Below, in pieces: positions 25,792 through 34,377 of a stretch of 64,000 bases of DNA; position 1 is the stretch's first letter; every line of letters begins with the position of its first letter. The DNA is from Chloroflexi bacterium TSY (lineage in GTDB: Bacteria > Chloroflexota > Anaerolineae > Caldilineales > Caldilineaceae): the NCBI GenBank assembly GCA_019217005.1, contig JAHBNG010000015.1, forward strand, positions 111,531 to 175,530, in the 5' to 3' direction. Made by a program: the position numbers and the translations under genes. The notes under the pieces are model-generated. The model saw nothing but the letters and a program-made list of their open reading frames with translations. It had not been told where the DNA came from and made no database searches.

Positions 25792-26675
25792 GTCGATCAA
25801 TTGCACCGCAACCCGCTGATTTTGCCGCCTTTTGGGCCGGCACCTTGGAGGCACTTGCTGCGTTTCCGCCGGCCCCCGAACAAACTCCCATGGCGCGACA
25901 CAGCGCAGATAACTTTACACTTTACGGTCTACGCCTCACGAGTCTGGATGGTTATCGCATCTTTGCTTACTATTCTGTACCACACGGCGATGGCCCGTTC
26001 CCTGTTTTCTACCGGACGCCCAATTATGGCAGTGTCGTTCATGTTCCACCATTCGAGGAGCGCCAACAGTATATCTCTGTTGCCCTTTGCCATCGAGGCC
26101 AACGACTTGCAGACCAACCCTTTGCCGCTGCCTATCCTGGTTTGTTGACCACCGGAATTGAAGATCCTGCGCGCTATATCTATCGAGGCATTGTGGCTGA
26201 TTGTTGCCGCGTGGTTGATTTTCTCCTCACACGTAATGAGGTCGATGCGAAACGAATCGCCGTGATGGGTGGCGATCTGGCCCTCATGACTGCAGCGCTC
26301 CGTGAACAAGTTTCGACTCTTTACTACACGCCCGGATTCTTCTACGGTGCTCAAACAGAAGCCGCAACGAGCGATGCCTATCCCATTGAGGAACTCAATG
26401 AATATATAAATACCTATCCAGATCGTGCTGCGCAACTGTGGCGAACGCTCAGCTATTTTGAAGCGGGTCACTTTGCTTCCCAAGTTCAGGCTGATACATT
26501 GGTCGTGACTGATGAAAATCCCGAAACTGACGCACAATTGCTTGCTCAATTCACCCAGCCAGTCGAGACCTACGTGAGTGCTCATTCTAGCTATCAAGAT
26601 GGCGTTCACGCGGCTCAATGGATCGGTCAACGATGCAATATCCACTCTCCTCTTGTGCCTGAGCATTGGGGGTAG
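25788..26675 (+). CDS. AXE1-like paralogue lacking the catalytic serine
   Basis: The 295-aa product aligns along its length with the preceding esterase (PADFAAFWAGTLEALAAFP, VVDFLLTRNEVDAKRIAVMG, PIEELNEYINTYPD). The nucleophile elbow GSSQGG is replaced by GGDLALM, so no serine is available, and the C-terminal YGHDANRY is replaced by HSSYQDGVH. It is therefore probably not an esterase and may be a regulatory or structural partner. The start overlaps the upstream stop (ATGA), and GAGGAGGGGG lies just upstream. The frame is intact, which argues that the protein is maintained. Confidence 0.82.
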   Translation: MSRSIAPQPADFAAFWAGTLEALAAFPPAPEQTPMARHSADNFTLYGLRLTSLDGYRIFAYYSVPHGDGPFPVFYRTPNYGSVVHVPPFEERQQYISVALCHRGQRLADQPFAAAYPGLLTTGIEDPARYIYRGIVADCCRVVDFLLTRNEVDAKRIAVMGGDLALMTAALREQVSTLYYTPGFFYGAQTEAATSDAYPIEELNEYINTYPDRAAQLWRTLSYFEAGHFASQVQADTLVVTDENPETDAQLLAQFTQPVETYVSAHSSYQDGVHAAQWIGQRCNIHSPLVPEHWG

Positions 26676-26738
26676 AAGAACGAATGCCCTAGCTTGATTG
26701 AAATTAGGTTTAAATTTATCAGGAGTCAAGACAACGTA

Positions 26739-27498
26739 ATGAAACGCAAAGTTCTACTAACTGGTGCTGCAGGTCGCATCGGTCACTTTCTGACGAATCA
26801 GTGGAAAGAACGGTATGATCTTCATTTAACCGACATTCGTAGACCGGATGAGACGTTTGGGTTTCCCTTTTCTGAGACAAATTTGACCAACTACGATGAT
26901 CTTGCACCGCTCTGTTCAGGGATCGACACAGTGGTCCATATGGGAGCGGATCCAAGTATGGAAGCGCCTTGGGAAAGTTTGTTGCCGAACAATGTCATTG
27001 GTACGTACAATGCCTTCGAAGCTGCACACCAAGCCGGTTGCCGACGTATTATCTTTGCGAGTAGCGTCAATGCTGTCTATGGCTATAATTGATGTCCAAG
27101 TGCATACCAGCATGCCCATCTACCCCATTAACCTCTACGGTGCGACAAAATGTTGGGGTGAAGCCGTGGCCCGCTACTACTCGCACACGCATGGTCTTTC
27201 TGCTATCTGTCTGCGTTTTGGTGCAGTATCGGAGCGGCCAAATAGCTCTATATATCGGGATCGTTACAACATCAATCACCACTATATTGACATTATCCTC
27301 ACGATGGAGGATCTGACTGCTCTCGTGACAAAGAGCATTGAAGCACCGGACGAACTGGACTTTGCCGTCTATCATGGGGTGTCGAATAATCGTTGGAAAC
27401 GGCTCGACATTAGCAACGCGCGTGAAGAGATTGGATATGCACCCAAAGACGATGCAATTGATATTTCCTTAACCTGGTCACACCAGAATCAAGAGTGA
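26739..27498 (+). pseudogene. NAD-dependent epimerase/dehydratase (uronate-dehydrogenase-like), frameshifted
   Basis: The first part (26739-27092) has the Rossmann motif TGAAGRIGHFL, then DTVVHMGADPSME and SSVNAVYGY. It stops at TGA 27090-27092, and the family sequence resumes in another frame as DVQVHTSMPIYPINLYGATKCWGEA, which contains the catalytic Y-x3-K, and runs to 27498. A single one-base shift (one extra or two missing) near 27088 explains the break. AGGAG precedes the ATG. Sequencing error cannot be excluded because both halves are otherwise well preserved. It follows the two esterase-like genes and may have acted on sugar acids. Confidence 0.82.
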
Positions 27499-27740
27499 GG
27501 TTCGTGGATTATTTGTTCAGAACCCTGAACAACAAATTGTGGTTCTTTGAGGTTTTGTGGGGTAAACGTTGGATGTTGGTTGGTTTGCTCGTTTGTTCAC
27601 CAACCATCTAACCAACAAACCAGCTGACAACCACACAATTCCTCAGACAACCCAAATTGTAAAACGCTCATCAGACAAAATTGTGCAGAGGCACGATGAT
27701 GCCTCGGGCAAAAACAGAGATTTGCACAATTTGTTTAGTT

Positions 27741-29231
27741 CTTTACTTTCTGGTAAAAGAAAAGAGATGAGGTGAGAAATGTGACAAAAAGCGGTTAGCA
27801 GTTCATCCAAAAGGTAGAGAACCCAAAAAGGAGGAAGGAATGCTAACCGCGCCAGAAATAACTATAGCAGTACTGATGAATGTATTGCAAGTAACGCCGA
27901 TGGGAACAAACGTAAATGTAATGCGTCTGATGTGGGCAATGCTGAATGGGTCGTTTCTGAAAAGTCGAGGAGCAATCCATAGCGCATTGAAAGAAAGCGG
28001 GTTTGAAGATGAGGAGCTCCGGCGAAGCTGGTGGAGCTGATATGGATCATGGGATATCACAAGTCTGCTGGGGTCGTGGCAAGAAGAAGTGGAAAGGGAA
28101 TGGGAGGCAAAAAAGTTAGAAGGGTACCGAGTGAAAAGCATAGATATCACAGGGTTCTGGCGACCGAAGCTGCAAGGAAAGTGAACCGACTCTATAACTC
28201 AACGGCTCGTCGGGCATTGCCCGCTCATCTTTGGAGTGATGATAAGCTCGGGGAGATAGGCGGGAAGCGAGTGCCACTGCTCAAGGCAATCATGAGATGC
28301 ACGGTTGGAACAAAGGAAAGTGAGTTTCGGAAAAAGCTGCTGAAAGAGACGAAGAAATCACTGGAGTCAGACGAAGTGGCGGTGGTCGATGCCGGGTTTA
28401 CAATCAGAGAAATGCTAGAAAGCGGCATCGACCGATTTGTCCTGCGGGAAGCGATTAACTGCACAGTGCGCCGCAATGAGTTCCCCAAACGCAAAGAAAA
28501 AGGCAGACCACCTGAATATGGTGATATTGTGCGTCCGCTCTCTCGCAGCTATAAGGGAAAGCGACTCGAGGCTACAACTCCGGACTCGTCTGGTCGCTTT
28601 CTCTATAGTGGTCGCCTGATTTGCTATCAAGCATGGCACAATCTCGTCCCCAGAACAACCAAGGTGGATACAGCCAACCGTACCTACTCGATTTACGTCA
28701 TTCAGGATCCGGCCTACAACACACCTTTGGTTTTGGCGACCGTTATGACTTTGCAGCCTGAAACCATTTATCTTGTCTACCTGGAACGCTGGCCTGTTGA
28801 ACCTCCCCCCTTGGCTTCCAAGCAGATGATTGGCTTACATCGTCAATTTGTTCATGCCGATGAGGCTTGTTTCCGCTTACCTGAACTGGGGCTGCTGGCT
28901 GGCAATCTTCTTTCCCATTTAGCCGCTTCTCTTCCTCCCATACCGACTGGCTACTGGGATCGAGAGCCTCAATCCACTCCCGGCAGGCTGCGCCGTGTTC
29001 TCTCGAGTGCTCTTTTTCCAACTCCTGACCAACTCGACCCTGACTTTCGGAAAAAGGCCTCGGTTTCACACCATTTCCCTAAAGGCGTTCTCGCTCATCG
29101 CCGCCTCAATGCCGCTGCTTAAACTAGCCGAGCACTATTTTTACATTTTATCCCGTTTTTTCAGGGTGGATTCTTTTTTCCGCCCCTTTCGGTTTGCCCT
29201 TTGTCACTCAAGCCTTTACCAGAAAGTAAAG
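27741..29231 (+). mobile_element. IS4-superfamily insertion sequence, copy 2
   Basis: A 1491-bp element with ends CTTTACTTTCTGGTAAA and its complement, and a perfect 6-bp target duplication TTAGTT (27735-27740 and 29232-29237). It is the opposite orientation of the copy at 4740. The right end is 21 bases upstream of a methyltransferase gene. The 240 bases to its left, after the epimerase, hold several weak hairpins and no gene. Confidence 0.9.
27840..29122 (+). pseudogene. IS4-superfamily transposase, frameshifted (copy 2)
   Basis: The frame from the ATG at 27840 (MLTAPEITIAVLM) shifts near 28035, then stays open from 28031 to 29122. The long second part carries VVDAGFTIREMLESG, the core of the DDE domain, and YLERWPVE followed by SK, giving the Y-(2)-R-(3)-E-(6)-K spacing of the IS4 superfamily. 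Compared with copy 1, this one is better preserved, with one clear frameshift. The shift lies before the first catalytic Asp region, so an active full-length protein is unlikely unless the break is a sequencing error. Confidence 0.85.
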
Positions 29232-29252
29232 TTAGTTGAACCATTGTGAAAA

Positions 29253-30035
29253 ATGGATGATCTTGCACGCTACAATCAAGAACGGTGGGAGGAGCTGGCA
29301 CAGGCAGACGTTCAGTTTGCCAGACCATTTTTGGATTTGGATCAGCGCCGAGCGCGTGAATTTCTCGATGCCGAAGGCATAATGGGGGCAGTATCAGGCT
29401 TGGACGTGCTTTGTTTGGCGGCAGGTGGTGGACAACAGTCAGTTGCGTTTGCTCTCTTGGGTGCCGAGGTAACAGTACTGGATTTGGCAGATACTCAGTT
29501 GGTTAAAGATCGAGAAGCGGCAGCGCATTATGGCTATCCTGTCACAACAGTGCAAGGTGATATGCGTCATCTATCTCGTTTTGACGAACAGTCATTTGAT
29601 TTGGTCTATCAAGCCTATTCAATCAATTTTGTACCAGATGTGCGTCCTGTTTTTCGTGGAGTCGCACGTGTGCTTCGGACAGATGGGCTGTACCGATTAG
29701 AGTGTGCGAACCCTTTTACGCAGACAGTCGACATGGAAGCTTGGAATGGCGAGGCGTATCCATTGACTCACCCCTATATCGACGGCTTTGATATATCAAC
29801 CCTCTATCCCCACTGGGATGTAGAGAATACAGACGGAGGGATGCGCAGAATAAAGAGTCCAAAAGAGTTTCGACATACCCTCAGTACGCTCATCAATTGC
29901 TTAATTGAAAGCGGCTTTTCGCTTTCCCACATGCAAGAAATTAAAAACAGGATTGAAAATCCCACACCAGGTAGCCGGGAACACTTTAAATCTGTTGCGC
30001 CACCCTACTTTCTTTTTTGGAGCTGTTTAAGATAG
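29253..30035 (+). CDS. class I SAM-dependent methyltransferase
   Basis: The 260-aa product has the SAM-binding motif I VLCLAAGGGQQSVAFALLGAEVTVLDLAD near residues 50-75, motif II VQGDMRHL and the SFDLVYQAYSINFVPD region. This is the fold of small-molecule methyltransferases of the Methyltransf_11/25 type. The substrate is unknown. The ATG at 29253 lies 21 bases after an IS4-type insertion, which must have replaced or moved the original promoter. A palindrome CACAAT / ATTGTG was split by that insertion. Confidence 0.88.
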   Translation: MDDLARYNQERWEELAQADVQFARPFLDLDQRRAREFLDAEGIMGAVSGLDVLCLAAGGGQQSVAFALLGAEVTVLDLADTQLVKDREAAAHYGYPVTTVQGDMRHLSRFDEQSFDLVYQAYSINFVPDVRPVFRGVARVLRTDGLYRLECANPFTQTVDMEAWNGEAYPLTHPYIDGFDISTLYPHWDVENTDGGMRRIKSPKEFRHTLSTLINCLIESGFSLSHMQEIKNRIENPTPGSREHFKSVAPPYFLFWSCLR

Positions 30036-30580
30036 ATCGATTTGTCTTTCGACCTTCTGGACATTCATGAGATGGCTAGGCTCGGATTCTCCGGGCGAAT
30101 GTAGCAGTCAACTAACTGGATCGCCTGTTTGGTAATGTTCCAGACGAAAAATTGGTGATGTCTGGAAGAATGAACTGAACAGGTCAGACGAGATGGTTTC
30201 ATCTCTTTTTGCTTCGCGACGTGTAATCGTAGCACTTAGATACATAGCAGACCAAATCACCAAAAAAACCAACATTGATGAAATCAAGAGACCAAAGATC
30301 AGTAGATACATCTTGTTTTCCCCATGTCTATATCCGTTCATCTTCCAAGTGTGGACAACCGATAAAGGGTCAGTCACAATGGGCTTCCAGTAGACACATA
30401 TTTGGAAGATGAGTCATCTTATACTGTGCAATGACACAAAATAGGATTTTTTAGTTCTGGTACATTGAGAAGAATATCATGGAAATGTCACGAGTATTCA
30501 CAGAGAAATATTCTTTATGTCATGTCCCCTTTGCTCTGTGTACCTTTGTGCCTTCTCTGGGTGACTCTGTGTAAGAGTCT
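30036..30580. other. stretch without a clear gene
   Basis: A minus-strand frame at 30108-30377 encodes one hydrophobic helix (MYLLIFGLLISSMLVFLVIWSAMYL) followed by SATITRR, reminiscent of the membrane/HAMP junction of a sensor kinase. It has no other domain and may be a gene remnant. Nothing else is recognisable. Confidence 0.3.
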
Positions 30581-30957
30581 CAGTAGATCCAAATTTGGCG
30601 TTTTTGGCTATTTTCAGTCGAGATTGCAGGGATTTTGGAGTCATTTATTCAGATTTCGGTGGGGTGGTTCATTTTAGGCGGACAATTAGGTTTACATTTT
30701 TGCAAAGAGAAAAGATGTTTATATTTTCTAATTTGAGCCATGCTCAGGCAGAAAATGACCTCATATAGATTTTTGTCTATGTATCAAAAGTGTAAACCTA
30801 ATTCTGAACCACCCCATTTCGGTTACAGAAAACAACCTATTTCATATCTGAAAATCGCCCAAATCTAACGCAAAAACTAGATATCGACCGGCAAATTTGT
30901 ATTTATGTCAACGTTTAGCCAGAATTCTCTCTCAAAACCTGAAATTTGGATCTACTG
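30581..30957 (+). repeat. MITE family D, copy 1, carrying a nested MITE E
   Basis: Ends CAGTAGATCCAAATTT and AAATTTGGATCTACTG, with a 5-bp target duplication AGTCT (30576-30580 and 30958-30962). Without its nested insert the element is 214 bp and nearly identical to the copy at 46491-46705. Confidence 0.92.
30661..30815 (+). repeat. MITE family E, copy 1 (nested in MITE D)
   Basis: A 155-bp element with ends GGGGTGGTTCA and TGAACCACCCC-type complement, and a perfect 8-bp duplication ATTTCGGT (30653-30660 and 30816-30823). The uninterrupted target is visible in the other MITE D copy at 46560. Internal arms AGGTTTACA and TGTAAACCT continue the inverted repeat. Confidence 0.92.
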
Positions 30958-30962
30958 AGTCT

Positions 30963-31415
30963 ATAAAAATGCCCTATTGCGCTACTGCGGAATATAGTTG
31001 AGCTGTGGTATTGTCAAGAGAGTCGTGTCTGGTAATACGACCAGTGCTCAAACATTCTGTTCATCCGAACGCTGGTTTCACAAGAATAGCGGATAAAATT
31101 CATACTCGCTTGTTGCCCCCCACACCGCTGTACCACTAAAACTGTACCGATATAGCGACGAAATTGCGTATAATTACAGGAATTGGTACGGCGAACCATG
31201 CGTATGGGAAAAGTAGGGGAAGAGAACTATTCAGACCAAGTGTCTGCACCGGAATATCACCATTTGTATGGTACAATAATAATTTCCTTGAGCAGAATCT
31301 TTCGTTATGATTAAGAAATGAGTGTTTAATAAGTTGAACATATCATTCTCGAGTGAAACGAAGAATCTATATTCAATTTATTGAATTCCGATTTCTAAAA
31401 ACCGTTTACACAGTT
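30963..31415. other. gene-free stretch upstream of yjbQ
   Basis: No convincing coding sequence, repeat or structured RNA was recognised. The region is AT-rich near 31250-31415 and presumably includes the promoter of the yjbQ-pyrC unit. Confidence 0.4.
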
Positions 31416-31862
31416 ATGTCCTGAATTCAAAAAGAAATAGTCATCCCTCCAAAAACACGCGGATTCCACGCGATTACCTATGACCTTCTACGTCAGATTC
31501 CCGAAGTGCGCAACTACGCAATCGGAATTATGCATGTCTTTATTCAACATACCTCAGCTTCGCTTACCATCAATGAGGGAGTCGATCCAGATGTGCGAAT
31601 CGATATGGAAACACACTTCAATCTAATGGTACCGGAGACTGCAACTCATTATATCCATACTTATGAAGGTCCAGACGACACCACCTCACATATCAAATCA
31701 GTCCTCATTGGAAGCAATATCTCTGTGCCGATTACGGATGGCAAGCTAAATTTAGGCTCTTGGCAAGGCATCTATCTCTGTGAGCATCGAGATCGTGGCC
31801 GTGCCAGGCGATTGATTGTCACGCTCCATGGTCAGCCCTTCGAGAAGACTGAAACGAACTAA
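31416..31862 (+). CDS. yjbQ: YjbQ/UPF0047 family protein with UGA at codon 3
   Basis: The frame ATG-TCC-TGA-ATT-CAA-AAA-GAA begins at 31416 and, apart from the UGA at 31422-31424, reads the complete YjbQ family: [51 protein letters not shown] and GTWQGI-like [15 protein letters not shown]. Family members usually start with Met-Trp or Met-x-Trp, so the UGA occupies a tryptophan position (TGG to TGA). Starting at the downstream GTG at 31506 would remove the first strand. The gene may be silenced, restart internally, or carry a sequence error. Its stop overlaps the dihydroorotase ATG by one base. YjbQ has been linked to thiamin-phosphate-related activity, but its role is unsettled. Confidence 0.75.
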
Positions 31863-33007
31863 TGGCTATATTACGATTACCAGGTTTGATCGACGCCCAT
31901 GTACATTTTCGCGATCCAGGATATACGCATAAAGAAGATTTCACGACGGGGACAGCTGCCGCCTTAGCGGGCGGCATTACCACCGTGCTGGATATGCCCA
32001 ATACAGATCCGCCCACATCAACGCCTGCTTGTCTCGTTGAAAAAGCTCAAATAGCAGCTGAGAAGGCACTCTGCGATGTTGCGCTTTTCGTGGGTGCTAC
32101 CAACACAGATCCGGTCATTCATTATGTGGATGGTTATCTGCCCGTGGCGCAAAATGCCTGTGGCCTAAAAATCTATGTCAATGAAACATTTGGTAGCCTC
32201 CGGATTGAAGAGTTAGGTCAACTCCATGCTCTCTTTCGCACTTGGGCCGAGAAAGCGGAGGAAACAGGGTATCGTAGCACGAAAAACCCTTCTGGTATCG
32301 GACCGATTGCCGTCCATGCCGAGGAGATGATGGTCGCTGTCTGCCTCAATCTCAGCCAGCTTTATCATGTTCCTCTCCATGTGGTCCATGTGAGTCGGCG
32401 AAGCGAAATCGAATTGATCGCTCGGGCGAAGGAATGTGGACAGAAGGTGACCTGCGAAGTTACACCGCATCATCTTTTCCTAAACGTCAACGATCTGGCA
32501 CATCTGGGAACCCGGGGTGATATGCGTCCGCCACTCGCATCCCCTGATGATGTGGATGCAATGTGGGAACATCTGACGGTCGTAGATATTTTTGCGACCG
32601 ATCATGCCCCCCATACAATAGACGAAAAAAATCTGGATACTCCGCCACCTGGTGTACCGGGTATTGAAACAATGCTGCCCTTATTGGTAACAGCCGTTCA
32701 TCATGATCGTCTCACCATTGACGATATTCTTGAACGCTGCGTCCATGCTCCGCGCCGAATCTATCATCTTCCCGAACAACCAGAAACAGAGATTGAAGTT
32801 GATGTAGATGCTGAATATGAATTGAGTGACCAATATCTACAGACAAAAGCTGCTTGGACTCCCTTTTTTGGACAGCGGGTATTTGGGCGTGTGGAGCGCG
32901 TCAAACTTCGGGGGAAAATTGTCTATGATTCAGGAAAGGTAATTGCCCGACCGGGTAGCGGAAGGGTGTTATTTCAACCAAACTCAAATCGTGATTTAAA
33001 CCGATGA
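31862..33007 (+). CDS. pyrC: dihydroorotase (amidohydrolase)
   Basis: The 381-aa amidohydrolase has the metal-binding [16 protein letters not shown] near the N-terminus, then [21 protein letters not shown], a histidine in [19 protein letters not shown] and the [10 protein letters not shown] motif. These are hallmarks of dihydroorotase of the CAD-like class, which closes the ring of carbamoyl-aspartate in pyrimidine synthesis. The usual carbamylated Lys is plausibly the one in LKIYVNET. Aspartate carbamoyltransferase follows at 33070. A terminator overlaps the last codons, so the downstream pyrB probably has its own promoter or relies on readthrough. Confidence 0.9.
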   Translation: MAILRLPGLIDAHVHFRDPGYTHKEDFTTGTAAALAGGITTVLDMPNTDPPTSTPACLVEKAQIAAEKALCDVALFVGATNTDPVIHYVDGYLPVAQNACGLKIYVNETFGSLRIEELGQLHALFRTWAEKAEETGYRSTKNPSGIGPIAVHAEEMMVAVCLNLSQLYHVPLHVVHVSRRSEIELIARAKECGQKVTCEVTPHHLFLNVNDLAHLGTRGDMRPPLASPDDVDAMWEHLTVVDIFATDHAPHTIDEKNLDTPPPGVPGIETMLPLLVTAVHHDRLTIDDILERCVHAPRRIYHLPEQPETEIEVDVDAEYELSDQYLQTKAAWTPFFGQRVFGRVERVKLRGKIVYDSGKVIARPGSGRVLFQPNSNRDLNR

Positions 33008-33029
33008 AACATTGTTTCATCGGTTTTTT
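33001..33029 (+). terminator. rho-independent terminator overlapping the pyrC stop codon
   Basis: CCGATGAAAC-ATT-GTTTCATCGG (33001-33023) is a perfect 10-bp stem followed by six T residues. The TGA stop at 33005-33007 lies inside the 5' arm. Confidence 0.9.
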
Positions 33030-33069
33030 GTTATACGAGTGTAAGACGTGAGGATAGGGGAGATTTTTA

Positions 33070-34089
33070 ATGCTTCAACGCAAAGAAACGCAACATAGGC
33101 CCACCAATCGAGAAGGCATCGGGTTATATGGACAGGACATCATCAGCGTCGATCAGTTTGATCGTGCCAAACTCGATTATGTGTTTGGCGTCGCCAATGA
33201 AATGAAAGTGATGGTCGAACGGTTTGGCAGTGCCGATCTGCTCCAAGGCAATATTTTGGCCAACCTTTTCTATGAGCCAAGTACGCGCACGAGTTCCAGC
33301 TTTATGGCTGCGATGATGCGGCTTGGTGGTCAGGTGATCCCCATTAACAATGTGCAGTACAGTTCTGTGACCAAAGGCGAAAGTCTGCCCGACACCGTCC
33401 GAACCCTGGAAAGCTATGCCGATGTCATTGTCATTCGTCACCCAGATGTTGGTGCAGCGGCAACAGCCGCGCATTATGCAAAAAAACCAGTCATTAATGC
33501 AGGTGACGGCGTTGGTGAACATCCGACACAGGCTTTGCTCGATCTCTTTACGATTCAAGAAGCACTTCACAGAGTTGATGGCCTGAAGGTTGCGATGGTC
33601 GGTGACCTGAAATATGGCCGAACTGTCCATAGCTTAACCAAGCTGCTTACCAATTACGATATTGAGTTTATGTTTGTAAGTCCAGATATTCTGCAGATGC
33701 CGGAGGAAATATTGGATGTTCTGCAATCAAATCATGGGAGCTTAAATGGTCGTGATTCGACGCGAGGTGAGTCAACGAAACAATCCTTTCATCAATTAGA
33801 AAATATCCATGAAATTATCCATGACGTCGATGTGCTCTACGTGACGCGTGTTCAGAAAGAGCGCTTTACCGATCTCGCAGCTTATGACCGCGTGAAGGAT
33901 CACTATATCGTAGATGAAGCGCTCATGAATGAGGCGAAGGAGCAGATGATTGTCATGCATCCATTGCCGCGCGTCAATGAAATCAGTTACACAGTAGATG
34001 ATGATCCACGGGCGGCCTATTTTCGACAAATGCGCAATGGAATGTATGTGCGGATGGCGCTATTGGCTTCCGTCTTGGGGAAAGTATAG
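33070..34089 (+). CDS. pyrB: aspartate carbamoyltransferase catalytic chain
   Basis: The 339-aa product carries the carbamoyl-phosphate loop [12 protein letters not shown], the second phosphate/aspartate site [26 protein letters not shown] and [10 protein letters not shown]. These identify the catalytic subunit of aspartate transcarbamoylase, which makes carbamoyl-aspartate for the dihydroorotase encoded just upstream. A regulatory chain (pyrI) is not seen. A small insertion near residue 235 ([14 protein letters not shown]) lengthens it over the common 310 aa. GGGGAGA precedes the ATG. Confidence 0.95.
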   Translation: MLQRKETQHRPTNREGIGLYGQDIISVDQFDRAKLDYVFGVANEMKVMVERFGSADLLQGNILANLFYEPSTRTSSSFMAAMMRLGGQVIPINNVQYSSVTKGESLPDTVRTLESYADVIVIRHPDVGAAATAAHYAKKPVINAGDGVGEHPTQALLDLFTIQEALHRVDGLKVAMVGDLKYGRTVHSLTKLLTNYDIEFMFVSPDILQMPEEILDVLQSNHGSLNGRDSTRGESTKQSFHQLENIHEIIHDVDVLYVTRVQKERFTDLAAYDRVKDHYIVDEALMNEAKEQMIVMHPLPRVNEISYTVDDDPRAAYFRQMRNGMYVRMALLASVLGKV

Positions 34090-34148
34090 GCAATTCCCTC
34101 TTTACAAACCGGAAAAATCGTGTAAGATAGTCAGATACCTCTATCTAT

Positions 34149-34235
34149 CTATACTTTGCTCTGTATGAAAACCGTAGGTTGGTCTCTCTGCTAGAGCTTT
34201 CGACAACTACGGTTTTCATCACAACCGCAGTATAG
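34149..34235. repeat. MITE family F, copy 1
   Basis: An 87-bp inverted repeat: the left arm ends in ATGAAAACCGTAG and the right arm begins with CTACGGTTTTCAT, with outer ends CTATACT / AGTATAG. A diverged copy lies at 15714-15801. It occupies the leader of the protease gene. Confidence 0.65.
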
Positions 34236-34377
34236 CTTATAAACAAGGGCAGTTATGATTATAAGATTTATCCAACAACTTATCCAACGCTACGTGAGAC
34301 AAGGCTCATCTCCCGCAAACATATGCTATTCCATTTTCATTAGAGAGGCATTTTACTTCAATGCGCACATTTGGGGC

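Noticed and set aside
30108..30377. Small membrane protein gene
   Set aside because: Only one hydrophobic helix and a short HAMP-like tail are visible, with no clear ribosome-binding site; treated as a possible remnant only.
31014..31199. Small minus-strand ORF upstream of yjbQ
   Set aside because: No family motif, no ribosome-binding site and a composition unlike the neighbouring genes.
23416..31862. Reassignment of UGA to an amino acid across the genome
   Set aside because: Many intact genes in the window end at UGA with the expected family C-terminus, such as the histidine kinase and pyrC.
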